Assembly (NCBI GenBank): GCA_003233615.1
Contig: QIMB01000397.1
Location: 1-5,964, forward strand
Length of the DNA stretch: 5,964 bases
Direction of reading: 5' to 3'
Origin: Nitrospirota bacterium
Lineage (GTDB): Bacteria > Nitrospirota > Nitrospiria > Nitrospirales > UBA8639
Below the pieces are notes generated by a model, which worked only from the letters and a program-made list of their open reading frames with translations, ran no database searches and was not told the origin of the DNA. Every line of letters begins with the position of its first letter. The first letter of the stretch is position 1. Below, one piece after another: positions 1 through 5,964 of the stretch. Made by a program: the position numbers and the translations under genes.

Positions 1-2
1 GT

Positions 3-758
3 GTCGGTATTGGTCCGTATTGCGTCATTGGTGAACATGTGACAATCGGCGATCAAACAGAATTGTCAGCTCATGTGTGTATTGAAGGGAAGACGGATAT
101 TGGGCGGTGTTGTCGGATTTCTCCATTTGTGTCCATTGGTACTCCTCCACAACACTTGCAATATAAAGATGAACCGACAAGTGTCTGTATTGGGGATCAT
201 AATATTATTCGAGAAAATGTGACCATTAACCGTGGAACGGTATTTGGCAATAGCATCACCCGGATTGGGCATCATAATTTTTTGATGGCCTATACACATG
301 TGGCACATGATTGTGAACTAGGCAATCATATTGTGATGGCCAATGCGGCGAATTTAGCCGGCCATGTGTCGGTGGGAAATTCCGTTGTCATCGGAGGGTT
401 AGTGGGAGTGCATCAATATGTGAGGATTGGTGAATATGCCATGATTGGTGGCTGCTCGGCCCTAGGCCGGGATGTGCCTCCCTTTGTTCGGGCGGCAGGA
501 GGCTATCGAGCGCAGATGTTTGGGTTGAATACGATTGCGATGCGGCGTTATGGATTTTCGGTCGTGAGAATGGCGACGCTCAAAGCTGCGTTTGATCTAT
601 TGTTTCGGCAAGGCCATCGTCTCCAGGAAGCGATTAAATTGGCGAGAAATGAGTATGGGGACAGTGCCGATGTCTTGAGTTTACTGGCCTTTCTTGAAAG
701 TACCAGTCGTGGAATCTGTCAAGTCTCGTCTCGAGAACTTGATGATGATGAAGAGTAG
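3..758 (+). CDS. lpxA: LpxA, acyl-ACP--UDP-N-acetylglucosamine O-acyltransferase (5' partial)
   Basis: Cytoplasmic homotrimeric enzyme for the first step of lipid A synthesis: it moves a 3-hydroxyacyl chain from ACP to position 3 of UDP-GlcNAc. The reading frame is open to the left edge, where V-G-I-G-P-Y-C aligns with E. coli LpxA from about residue 24, so roughly 23 N-terminal residues and the start codon lie outside. A GTG at 39 is an internal Val. The visible 251 residues show the hexapeptide-repeat left-handed beta-helix, then the alpha-helical C-terminal domain ending in S-T-S-R-G, like the S-T-R-G end of E. coli LpxA. The T-H-V-A-H-D-C motif carries the catalytic His (codon 306-308, E. 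coli His125). G-H-V-S-V and V-H-Q-Y are also present. Gly at 450-452 matches the E. coli Gly173 acyl-chain ruler. Two oddities: P-Q-H-L-Q-Y has His (153-155) where E. coli has Asp74, and an extra tail of about 13 residues ends in D-D-D-E-E. The TAG stop is 29 bases before lpxI. Confidence 0.96.
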   Translation, partial: VGIGPYCVIGEHVTIGDQTELSAHVCIEGKTDIGRCCRISPFVSIGTPPQHLQYKDEPTSVCIGDHNIIRENVTINRGTVFGNSITRIGHHNFLMAYTHVAHDCELGNHIVMANAANLAGHVSVGNSVVIGGLVGVHQYVRIGEYAMIGGCSALGRDVPPFVRAAGGYRAQMFGLNTIAMRRYGFSVVRMATLKAAFDLLFRQGHRLQEAIKLARNEYGDSADVLSLLAFLESTSRGICQVSSRELDDDEE

Positions 759-787
759 TGAGTGCCTTGGTCGCGTGAAAGTACGCT

Positions 788-1639
788 GTGAATCCCTCAG
801 ATGACAAACACATAGGATTGATTGCTGGAGATGGGCGCTTTCCCATCATTTTTGCTGACAATGTTCGACGATTAGGGTTTACCGTTTCAGCTATTGCCCA
901 TGTGGGCTCCACTCTTCCTGAACTTGAATCCCACGTTGAACGCATTCATTGGTTGAAAATCGGGCAATTTAGTAAAGCCTTGGCCGCATTAAAACACGAT
1001 GGTGTGCGTCAGGCGGTCATGTTAGGCGGCATTAAAAAGACCAATGTGTTCACCACGCTTCGTCCTGATCTACGTACGTTAGCTATTTTTAGTCGATTGA
1101 AGCATTGGAAAGATGATGCCATTCTTCGTGCGGTGGCGAGTGAATTGGAGCGCGAGGGAATTAAGATTTGTGATTCAACGTTCGGCCTTGAGGGGATTTT
1201 GGCAGACGAAGGATATGTGACGACCAAGAAACCCAACAAAAAGGAAGAAGCGGATATTCAGTTTGGTTGGGAAACCCTTGAAACATTGGGAGCATTGGAT
1301 ATTGGGCAATGTGTGATAGTCAAGAATCGAGTCATTGTGGCCGTTGAAGCCGTGGAGGGGACAGACGAAGCGATCACTCGCGGTGGGAAGCTAGCAGGTA
1401 AGGGAGGGATCGTGGTGAAACGGACGAAACCTCACCAGGATTTGCGGTTTGATTTGCCGGCCATTGGTCCTCAAACTATTCAGATCATGATTGCTGCCCA
1501 AGCAACTGTGCTGGCAATAGAAGCAGGCCGGACGGTCATTTTAGATCGAGAAGAGGTGTTCGCTTTGGCGAAGAACGCTGGGATTTCCATCATTGGAAAA
1601 ACCGCTGGAGTGCAAGCCAACGCAGCTGATTCACCGTAA
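788..1639 (+). CDS. lpxI: LpxI, UDP-2,3-diacylglucosamine pyrophosphatase
   Basis: LpxI hydrolyses UDP-2,3-diacylglucosamine to lipid X and UMP at the inner face of the membrane. It is the unrelated replacement for LpxH in many non-enteric diderms. At 283 residues it has the usual family length. The N-terminal domain opens with G-L-I-A-G-D-G-R-F-P (residues 10-19), and its second half carries V-M-L-G-G-I. The C-terminal DUF1009 domain has E-G-T-D-E (190-194), the G-G-K-L-A-G-K-G-G stretch and D-L-R-F-D-L-P-A-I-G-P (218-228). One of the aspartates in that last motif probably matches the catalytic Asp225 described for Caulobacter LpxI; I could not align it. The start is GTG: an in-frame TGA at 776-778 leaves GTG 788 as the only start that keeps the G-L-I-A-G motif near the N-terminus. 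The ribosome site is weak (GAAAG about eight bases upstream). It follows lpxA by 29 bases, consistent with one operon. Confidence 0.95.
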   Translation: MNPSDDKHIGLIAGDGRFPIIFADNVRRLGFTVSAIAHVGSTLPELESHVERIHWLKIGQFSKALAALKHDGVRQAVMLGGIKKTNVFTTLRPDLRTLAIFSRLKHWKDDAILRAVASELEREGIKICDSTFGLEGILADEGYVTTKKPNKKEEADIQFGWETLETLGALDIGQCVIVKNRVIVAVEAVEGTDEAITRGGKLAGKGGIVVKRTKPHQDLRFDLPAIGPQTIQIMIAAQATVLAIEAGRTVILDREEVFALAKNAGISIIGKTAGVQANAADSP

Positions 1640-1660
1640 GTGCATTCAGTGAGTATATTT

Positions 1661-1691
1661 GCCAATGTTCTCGTTGGCTTGTTGCAACGAG
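1661..1691 (+). promoter_or_regulatory. Two overlapping, mutually exclusive RNA hairpins in the lpxI-oxidoreductase gap
   Basis: This lies in the longest gap of the window (1640-1721, 82 bases). Hairpin A pairs 1661-1667 (gccaatg) with 1672-1678 (cgttggc): seven pairs including one G-U, with a four-base loop. Hairpin B pairs 1670-1676 (ctcgttg) with 1685-1691 (caacgag): seven perfect pairs with an eight-base loop. Both use bases 1672-1676, so only one can form at a time. A pyrimidine-rich stretch (tccttccttt, 1692-1701) follows hairpin B but is not a clean U-run. The arrangement resembles an attenuator or a stability element that could tune expression of the downstream genes, but both stems are short and could be chance. 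No convincing promoter is seen in this gap, and no Shine-Dalgarno sequence precedes the ATG at 1722. Confidence 0.3.
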
Positions 1692-1721
1692 TCCTTCCTT
1701 TATTCCCATACTCAATAAATT

Positions 1722-2678
1722 ATGCAAGAGTCTCTACGAGTTGGAGTCATCGGTGTTGGTCATTTAGGCCGACATCATGTCCGTATCTACTCAATGCTAC
1801 CTTCTGTCACGTGCGTGGGAATCAGTGATACCGATACCGCTCGCGGACAAGCCATTGCTGATGAATTCAATGTTGTCTTCTTTCCAAACGCTGATGAGTT
1901 GCGTGCATGTATCGATGCCGTGAGCGTGGCTGTTCCGACGTCTGCTCATTTTTCTGTTGTGAAATCTTGCTTGACGCAGAATTGTCATGTGTTGGTCGAA
2001 AAGCCTATCACTGCTGATGCACGGGAAGGGGAAACGTTAGTTCGATTAGCCGAAGACAAAGGAAGGATTCTTCATGTCGGTCATGTTGAACGGTTTAATC
2101 CTATTCTTGAAAAGGTGCGTCCCTATATTCGTCAACCAGGTTTTATTGAGTGCCATCGACTGAGTCCATTTCAACCTCGTGGGACCGATGTGGACGTGGT
2201 TCGGGACTTAATGATCCATGATCTGGATTTAATTTTGTCGTTAGGCCTTGGGCCGACGAAACATATTGAAGCACGAGGAATGCCGGTGTTTACGGAACAT
2301 CCAGATATTGCCAATGTCAGGATCTTGTTTGAGTCAGGCTGTCTGGTTAATTTGACTGCCAGTCGAATTTCAACGGGACGTTTGCGGAAGCTCAGGATTT
2401 ATCAACGAGACTGCTATCTTTCCGTTGATTTAGGAGCAAAGGATGCTGTGATTCATACCTGTCAGGCGTCAGACACGATCAGACAAGAGGTGCAGTCTCA
2501 AAAAATTTCCGGATCGGAAGGCGATGCCTTAACCAGAGAATTAGAGTGTTTTATTCAGACAGTGCTAGGGACTGCGCTGAATCATGGTGTATCTGGCGAA
2601 GAGGGTGTCGAAGCCTTACGAATGGCAAGTCATATCGTGTCGTTAATTCACTCATCGGTCATGTCTCCGTCTGCGTGA
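1722..2678 (+). CDS. Gfo/Idh/MocA-family NAD-dependent oxidoreductase, GnnA-like candidate
   Basis: A 318-residue sugar or sugar-nucleotide dehydrogenase with the two-domain Gfo/Idh/MocA fold. The N-terminal Rossmann domain has the dinucleotide motif G-V-G-H-L-G (11-16) and an Asp (36) at the end of the second strand, suggesting NAD rather than NADP. E-K-P (93-95) supplies the family's conserved Lys94. G-H-V-E-R-F-N-P follows at 120-127. The C-terminal substrate domain has I-H-D-L-D (165-169), with the family's catalytic His/Asp pair. The first ATG (1722) puts the Rossmann strand right at the N-terminus, as expected; no Shine-Dalgarno sequence is evident. It lies 82 bases after lpxI and 48 before lpxB, so it is probably co-transcribed with lipid A genes. 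In Acidithiobacillus ferrooxidans, GnnA, a member of this family encoded between lpxA and lpxB, oxidises the 3-OH of UDP-GlcNAc, and GnnB then aminates it. No GnnB aminotransferase lies in this window, so the substrate remains an inference; another nucleotide sugar is possible. Confidence 0.9.
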   Translation: MQESLRVGVIGVGHLGRHHVRIYSMLPSVTCVGISDTDTARGQAIADEFNVVFFPNADELRACIDAVSVAVPTSAHFSVVKSCLTQNCHVLVEKPITADAREGETLVRLAEDKGRILHVGHVERFNPILEKVRPYIRQPGFIECHRLSPFQPRGTDVDVVRDLMIHDLDLILSLGLGPTKHIEARGMPVFTEHPDIANVRILFESGCLVNLTASRISTGRLRKLRIYQRDCYLSVDLGAKDAVIHTCQASDTIRQEVQSQKISGSEGDALTRELECFIQTVLGTALNHGVSGEEGVEALRMASHIVSLIHSSVMSPSA

Positions 2679-2726
2679 AATCTTTCATCGTGTGATGGCG
2701 CCCATTGTGGTGTATTCTATTCTCAC

Positions 2727-3854
2727 ATGGCCAATATTTTACTTGTGACAGGAGAGGCGTCTGGCGATCTTCACGGTGCGAAGCTGGCCCTCGCGCTTCG
2801 AGAATTGGACCCTTCCATTGATCTCGTTGGAGTTGGCGGTGTGCATATGGCTCAAGCGGGGGTTCGGTTGCTTCCGGATATTGCACGTGTTGACGCCATG
2901 GGAGTCCCGGGTGTTCGTCAATTGTGGCTAGGTTGGAAGACGCTGCGTCAGCTTTCGGTTTTGGTGAAGCAAATACGTTTTGATGTCATTGTCCTTATTG
3001 ATAGTCCTGGAATGAATCTCCGCCTCGCGAAAGTTGCAGCGAAAGCCTCTCAGACCATTGTGTATTACATCGCCCCTCAGGTGTGGGCGTGGGGGCGTCG
3101 GCGTGTGCATCTGATCCGTCAAGTCGTCACGCGCGTGTTGGCCATTTTACCGTTTGAAGAAACCTATTTTCGTAAGGAAGGCATTGCGTGTGACTATGTG
3201 GGCCATCCTCTTTTGGATGAACTGCCAGAATCATTCGATCGCAGACAAGAGCGAAAGGTTTTAGACTTGAAGCCTGATGAGATGGTGATTGGTCTGCTCC
3301 CAGGTAGTCGTGCAAAAGAAATTCACGATCTCTTGCCCACATTATTAGATGCATGCGCTATCATTCACCGGAAATATTCTGGATTACAAATCGTCTTAGC
3401 ACAGGCTCATTCCCTACCAGATTCCCTTGTACAACACTATCTTCGTCATTCACCTTCGATCAAACTGATCAAAGGAAAGCCCAATGAGGTCATTGCGGCT
3501 TCAGATCTTGTGCTTGTTGCTTCCGGTACGGCGACACTCCAGACAGCCTTGATTGGAACACCTATGGTCATTGTCTATCGGACGTCACCCCTTACCTATC
3601 ACATAGGGAAATGTTTGATTACAATTCCTTATATCGGACTTGTCAATATTCTGGCAAAAAAAGAACTGGTTCCAGAAATTTTGCAAGCACAGGCAACAGC
3701 CAACAATATTGCTCAGGAAGCTCTGTCAATTTTAGAAAATCCTTCTCGACAACGTGTGATGAAAGAGAGTTTTCAGGATCTGCGCAAGTCATTAGGGAGT
3801 CCTGGGGCATCTCGACGTGCGGCAGAAATGATCTTGTCTGAGATTCGTGTATGA
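2727..3854 (+). CDS. lpxB: LpxB, lipid-A-disaccharide synthase
   Basis: Peripheral inner-membrane glycosyltransferase of family GT19. It joins UDP-2,3-diacylglucosamine and lipid X through a beta-1',6 bond to make the lipid A disaccharide and UDP. The 375-residue length is typical. Family motifs appear in order: G-E-A-S-G-D-L-H-G (9-17), P-Q-V-W-A-W-G (117-123), G-H-P-L, L-L-P-G-S-R (190-195) followed by K-E-I, and S-G-T-A-T (266-270) followed by P-M-V-I-V-Y-R. No key motif is missing. The ATG at 2727 places G-E-A-S-G at residue 9, as in other LpxB proteins. The frame is open upstream as far as the TGA that ends the oxidoreductase gene (same frame), but it holds no other start codon. The 48-base gap before it has only a four-pair stem (2686-2697) and no clear Shine-Dalgarno sequence. 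The stop overlaps the msbA start as ATGA, so translation of the two is probably coupled. Its substrate is the product of LpxI, encoded two genes upstream. Confidence 0.97.
   Translation: MANILLVTGEASGDLHGAKLALALRELDPSIDLVGVGGVHMAQAGVRLLPDIARVDAMGVPGVRQLWLGWKTLRQLSVLVKQIRFDVIVLIDSPGMNLRLAKVAAKASQTIVYYIAPQVWAWGRRRVHLIRQVVTRVLAILPFEETYFRKEGIACDYVGHPLLDELPESFDRRQERKVLDLKPDEMVIGLLPGSRAKEIHDLLPTLLDACAIIHRKYSGLQIVLAQAHSLPDSLVQHYLRHSPSIKLIKGKPNEVIAASDLVLVASGTATLQTALIGTPMVIVYRTSPLTYHIGKCLITIPYIGLVNILAKKELVPEILQAQATANNIAQEALSILENPSRQRVMKESFQDLRKSLGSPGASRRAAEMILSEIRV
3851..3854 (+). other. ATGA stop-start overlap coupling lpxB and msbA
   Basis: The lpxB stop TGA (3852-3854) and the msbA start ATG (3851-3853) share bases in ATGA. 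Only a weak GAG at 3840-3842 could serve as a ribosome site, so ribosomes ending lpxB probably restart on msbA. This would keep flippase output tied to synthesis of the disaccharide. Confidence 0.8.
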
Positions 3855-5623
3855 GTATCTTACGGCGTATTATCACCTACCTGAAGCCGTACCGATTCAG
3901 ATTGTTTGTGGCCATTCTCTGTTCTGCAGGAGTGGCAGCTGGCCAAGGAGCCACCGCATGGCTCGTGGCTCCCTTGTTACAGGATATTTTCATCGACTTC
4001 AATCCGGAGTCTCGGCTGACGTTACCCCTTACTCTGTTAGGCATCACGATACTCAAAGCCGGTTGTTCCTATGGACAATCGTATTTGATGGGGTATGTAG
4101 GCCAATGGCTGATTGCTGATATTCGGCAACAATTGTTCATTCATATTGTACGCTTACCTATACGTTTTCATGATGCCAATAGCTCAGGGCGATTGATGGC
4201 CCGCGTCATTAGCGATGTGAATGAAATGGCTAATGCCATACCCAATGTTCTCAAAGATATGTTCCAACAAGGCATGACCTTTGTTGTGTTAATTGGTGTT
4301 GCGTTTTATCGAAGTTGGGAATTGGCATCGATGGTATTAGTTGTGTTACCGCTGTCGGCCTACGTGTTGATTCGCATCGGAAAACGTATTCGAAGGCTTT
4401 CGACTCGAGGGCAGGAATCGATTGGCAGCATGGCATCTGTACTCAAAGAAGCCTTTGCTGGAATAAAAATTGTTAAGGCATATGGACAGGAAGAAAAAGA
4501 AGGGGAGCGTTTTTCTCTGACGAATAAGGCTTTTCGGAGGGTCAAGGTCAAGTCATCTCAAGTATCTGCGATTTCTTCTCCCATGCTTGAAATAATTGGC
4601 GCCTGTGGAATCGCGTTTGTTATTTGGTATGGTGGGGGATTAGTGATTGCTGAAGACATGAATTTTGGCGAATTTTCTTCCTTCCTCACTGCTCTATTTA
4701 TGGCGTACGCTCCTATACGAAAAATGTCAGGTGCCAACGCTGGGATTCAACGTGCCCTGGCAGGAGGAAAAAGAGTATTCTCTGTTTTGGACCTTGATAC
4801 TGAATTGTCAAAGGATGAAGGAAAACACATACTTCCTCCCATTGCACGGCAATTAGAATTTTCCAATATTAGCTTTACCTATGAGGGGGCAACGGAACCT
4901 TCTTTACATCACATCAATCTGACTGTCCGGGTAGGGGAGGTGGTGGCATTAGTCGGCGCGAGTGGGAGCGGCAAGACAACATTAGTCAGTCTGGTTCCAC
5001 GATTTTATCGGCCGACTGAGGGTCAAGTGACTATTGATGGTATGGATATTCGGTTAGTGGATCGATCGTCTTTGCGTCGCCAAATTGGGATTGTGTCTCA
5101 GGAAACCGTGTTGTTTGATGATTTGATCCGGCATAATATTGCCTATGGACGACCAGATGCCACAGAGGAGCAAATTATTGAGGCCGCACGTGCGGCGTAT
5201 GCGTGGGAATTTATCCAGCGATTGCCGGAGAGGCTTGACACCGTCATTGGAGAAAATGGTCTACGATTATCCGGCGGACAGCGACAGCGGCTGGCCATTG
5301 CCCGGGCTATTTTACGCGATCCACCAATTCTGATTCTTGATGAGGCGACGTCTGCACTAGATTCCGAATCAGAAAGTCTTGTGCAACAGGCGCTCACCAA
5401 CTTAATGAAGGCCCGCACGACATTGGTGATTGCTCATCGACTGTCAACGGTGCAACATGCTGATCGTTTGGTTGTGATGCAGAGAGGGCGTATTGAGGAA
5501 ATTGGGACTCATGCTGAATTATTACAAAAGGGTGGGTTGTATACCCGGCTCTATCAAACCCAATTTCAATTGACGCAATTGCAACCGCTTTCTGATCATG
5601 AGCAGGTCGCGAATAATGAGTGA
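3851..5623 (+). CDS. msbA: MsbA-type lipid A export ABC transporter, fused permease and ATPase
   Basis: A 590-residue half-transporter that would work as a homodimer in the inner membrane, using ATP to flip lipid A-core to the periplasmic face, from where the Lpt machinery takes it onward. Residues 1 to about 320 form the type IV exporter membrane domain, beginning with a basic, amphipathic segment and a first hydrophobic helix. The nucleotide-binding domain has Walker A G-A-S-G-S-G-K-T (369-376), a Q-loop Gln417, the ABC signature L-S-G-G-Q (473-477), Walker B I-L-I-L-D-E (catalytic Glu498), a D-loop S-A-L-D and the switch His529. All catalytic residues are present, so it should be active. 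Length and layout match MsbA. Sequence alone cannot separate MsbA from other lipid or peptide exporters of this class; the lipid A neighbours make MsbA by far the best call. It overlaps lpxB by four bases and ends three bases before the acyltransferase gene. Confidence 0.93.
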   Translation: MSILRRIITYLKPYRFRLFVAILCSAGVAAGQGATAWLVAPLLQDIFIDFNPESRLTLPLTLLGITILKAGCSYGQSYLMGYVGQWLIADIRQQLFIHIVRLPIRFHDANSSGRLMARVISDVNEMANAIPNVLKDMFQQGMTFVVLIGVAFYRSWELASMVLVVLPLSAYVLIRIGKRIRRLSTRGQESIGSMASVLKEAFAGIKIVKAYGQEEKEGERFSLTNKAFRRVKVKSSQVSAISSPMLEIIGACGIAFVIWYGGGLVIAEDMNFGEFSSFLTALFMAYAPIRKMSGANAGIQRALAGGKRVFSVLDLDTELSKDEGKHILPPIARQLEFSNISFTYEGATEPSLHHINLTVRVGEVVALVGASGSGKTTLVSLVPRFYRPTEGQVTIDGMDIRLVDRSSLRRQIGIVSQETVLFDDLIRHNIAYGRPDATEEQIIEAARAAYAWEFIQRLPERLDTVIGENGLRLSGGQRQRLAIARAILRDPPILILDEATSALDSESESLVQQALTNLMKARTTLVIAHRLSTVQHADRLVVMQRGRIEEIGTHAELLQKGGLYTRLYQTQFQLTQLQPLSDHEQVANNE

Positions 5624-5626
5624 CGT

Positions 5627-5964
5627 ATGGTGAACTGGTTGAAGCTGTCTGTTCTTTCTGTTATTGCAGCCTGGAGTATTCGTCTATTAGCGAAGACAAT
5701 GAAGGTGTCAACTGTTGGCGGTGAAACGGTTGATGCGCTGATTCGAAAAGGTACACCTATCATTATTGCGTTTTGGCATGGGCGACAACTTCTTATGCCT
5801 TTGACCTATCGAGGAAGCTCTGCCTCTATTTTGATTAGCCAACATCACGATGGCGAGATTATCGCCAACATTGTGAAGCAATTTGGTTTTAGAGCGATTC
5901 GCGGTTCAAGTTCGCGTGGAGGTATGCAAGCCCTGCGTCAACTTGTGAGCGCGGGACGGCAAGG
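5627..5964 (+). CDS. DUF374 lysophospholipid acyltransferase-like protein, possible LpxJ-type lipid A late acyltransferase (3' partial)
   Basis: The frame starts at ATG 5627, three bases after the msbA stop, and runs off the right edge after 112 codons; the usual family length is a little over 200 residues, so about half is visible. A GTG one codon later is an alternative start, and only a weak GAG (5618-5620) precedes it. Residues 5-22 form a hydrophobic N-terminal segment, a likely membrane anchor. Next comes A-F-W-H-G-R (48-53), the proposed active-site His of the family, then S-Q-H-H-D-G-E (71-77) and R-G-S-S-S-R-G-G (92-99), the hallmark of DUF374. From memory of the literature, DUF374 proteins related to Helicobacter LpxJ add secondary acyl chains to lipid A and stand in for LpxL/LpxM. 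The position right after msbA supports a lipid A role here, but the exact substrate is inferred. The gene beyond the edge might be the Kdo transferase waaA, which cannot be seen. Confidence 0.88.
   Translation, partial: MVNWLKLSVLSVIAAWSIRLLAKTMKVSTVGGETVDALIRKGTPIIIAFWHGRQLLMPLTYRGSSASILISQHHDGEIIANIVKQFGFRAIRGSSSRGGMQALRQLVSAGRQ

Noticed and set aside
39..41. GTG at 39 as the lpxA start codon.
   Set aside because: The frame continues upstream with V-G-I-G-P-Y-C-V-I-G, which aligns with conserved LpxA hexapeptide repeats, so the gene begins outside the window.
634..945. A 103-codon - strand frame across the lpxA-lpxI junction.
   Set aside because: It is antisense to conserved coding sequence at both ends and shows no domain.
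1683..1712. A possible sigma-70 promoter before the oxidoreductase gene: ttgcaa (1683-1688) and catact (1707-1712).
   Set aside because: The -10 box matches only four of six positions, the spacing is 18 bases, and the start codon would be only about ten bases downstream; too weak to annotate.
1640..1828. A 62-codon + strand frame starting at a GTG directly after the lpxI stop, with a hydrophobic beginning, which could be read as a leader peptide.
   Set aside because: More than half of it overlaps the oxidoreductase gene in another frame, it has no ribosome site and no recognisable domain, and its composition there looks like a frame shadow.
2686..2697. A small stem (catc / gatg with loop gtgt) between the oxidoreductase gene and lpxB.
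   Set aside because: Only four pairs and no U-run, so it is indistinguishable from chance and not a terminator.
3847..4119. A 90-codon + strand frame overlapping the start of msbA.
   Set aside because: It overlaps the conserved msbA N-terminus in a different frame and has no family features.
5143..5418. A 91-codon - strand frame opposite the msbA ATPase domain.
   Set aside because: It lies wholly opposite the signature and Walker B region of an intact conserved gene; its Ser/Arg/Ala-rich sequence is that of an antisense shadow.

Overview
The window is a tightly packed, single-strand run of six genes for making and exporting lipid A, the lipid anchor of lipopolysaccharide. The order is lpxA (5' end cut by the window) - lpxI - Gfo/Idh/MocA oxidoreductase - lpxB - msbA - DUF374 acyltransferase (3' end cut by the window). 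All genes read on the + strand, with gaps of 29, 82 and 48 bases, then a 4-base overlap and a 3-base gap. This layout suggests one operon. No stretch longer than 82 bases lacks a gene, and I see no RNA gene, mobile element, CRISPR array or long repeat.

The organism is a Gram-negative (diderm) bacterium that makes lipid A. Three traits narrow it: LpxI instead of LpxH for the pyrophosphatase step, an oxidoreductase gene between lpxI and lpxB, and a DUF374 gene after msbA. These recur in Nitrospirota, Desulfobacterota/deltaproteobacteria and related lineages rather than in enterobacteria. A GC content near one half would fit a Nitrospira-like bacterium, but this is a guess from gene order and composition; only homology searches can settle it.

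How the genes work together: LpxA puts the first 3-hydroxyacyl chain on the sugar nucleotide UDP-GlcNAc (or a 3-amino analogue). LpxC and LpxD, not in the window, act next. LpxI cleaves UDP-2,3-diacylglucosamine to lipid X. LpxB joins lipid X to a second UDP-2,3-diacylglucosamine to form the disaccharide. MsbA flips the finished lipid A-core across the inner membrane. The DUF374 protein probably adds a secondary acyl chain or acts on a related lipid. The oxidoreductase is the member whose role is not fixed. Its position recalls GnnA, which oxidises the 3-OH of UDP-GlcNAc so that GnnB can install a 3-amino group and give amide-linked lipid A, but no gnnB is present in this window.

Most of the window is conserved core metabolism. 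The points worth a second look are the GnnA-like gene, a His in LpxA where E. coli has Asp74, the LpxJ/DUF374 question, and two mutually exclusive hairpins in the 82-base gap before the oxidoreductase gene. I found no convincing wholly new system.
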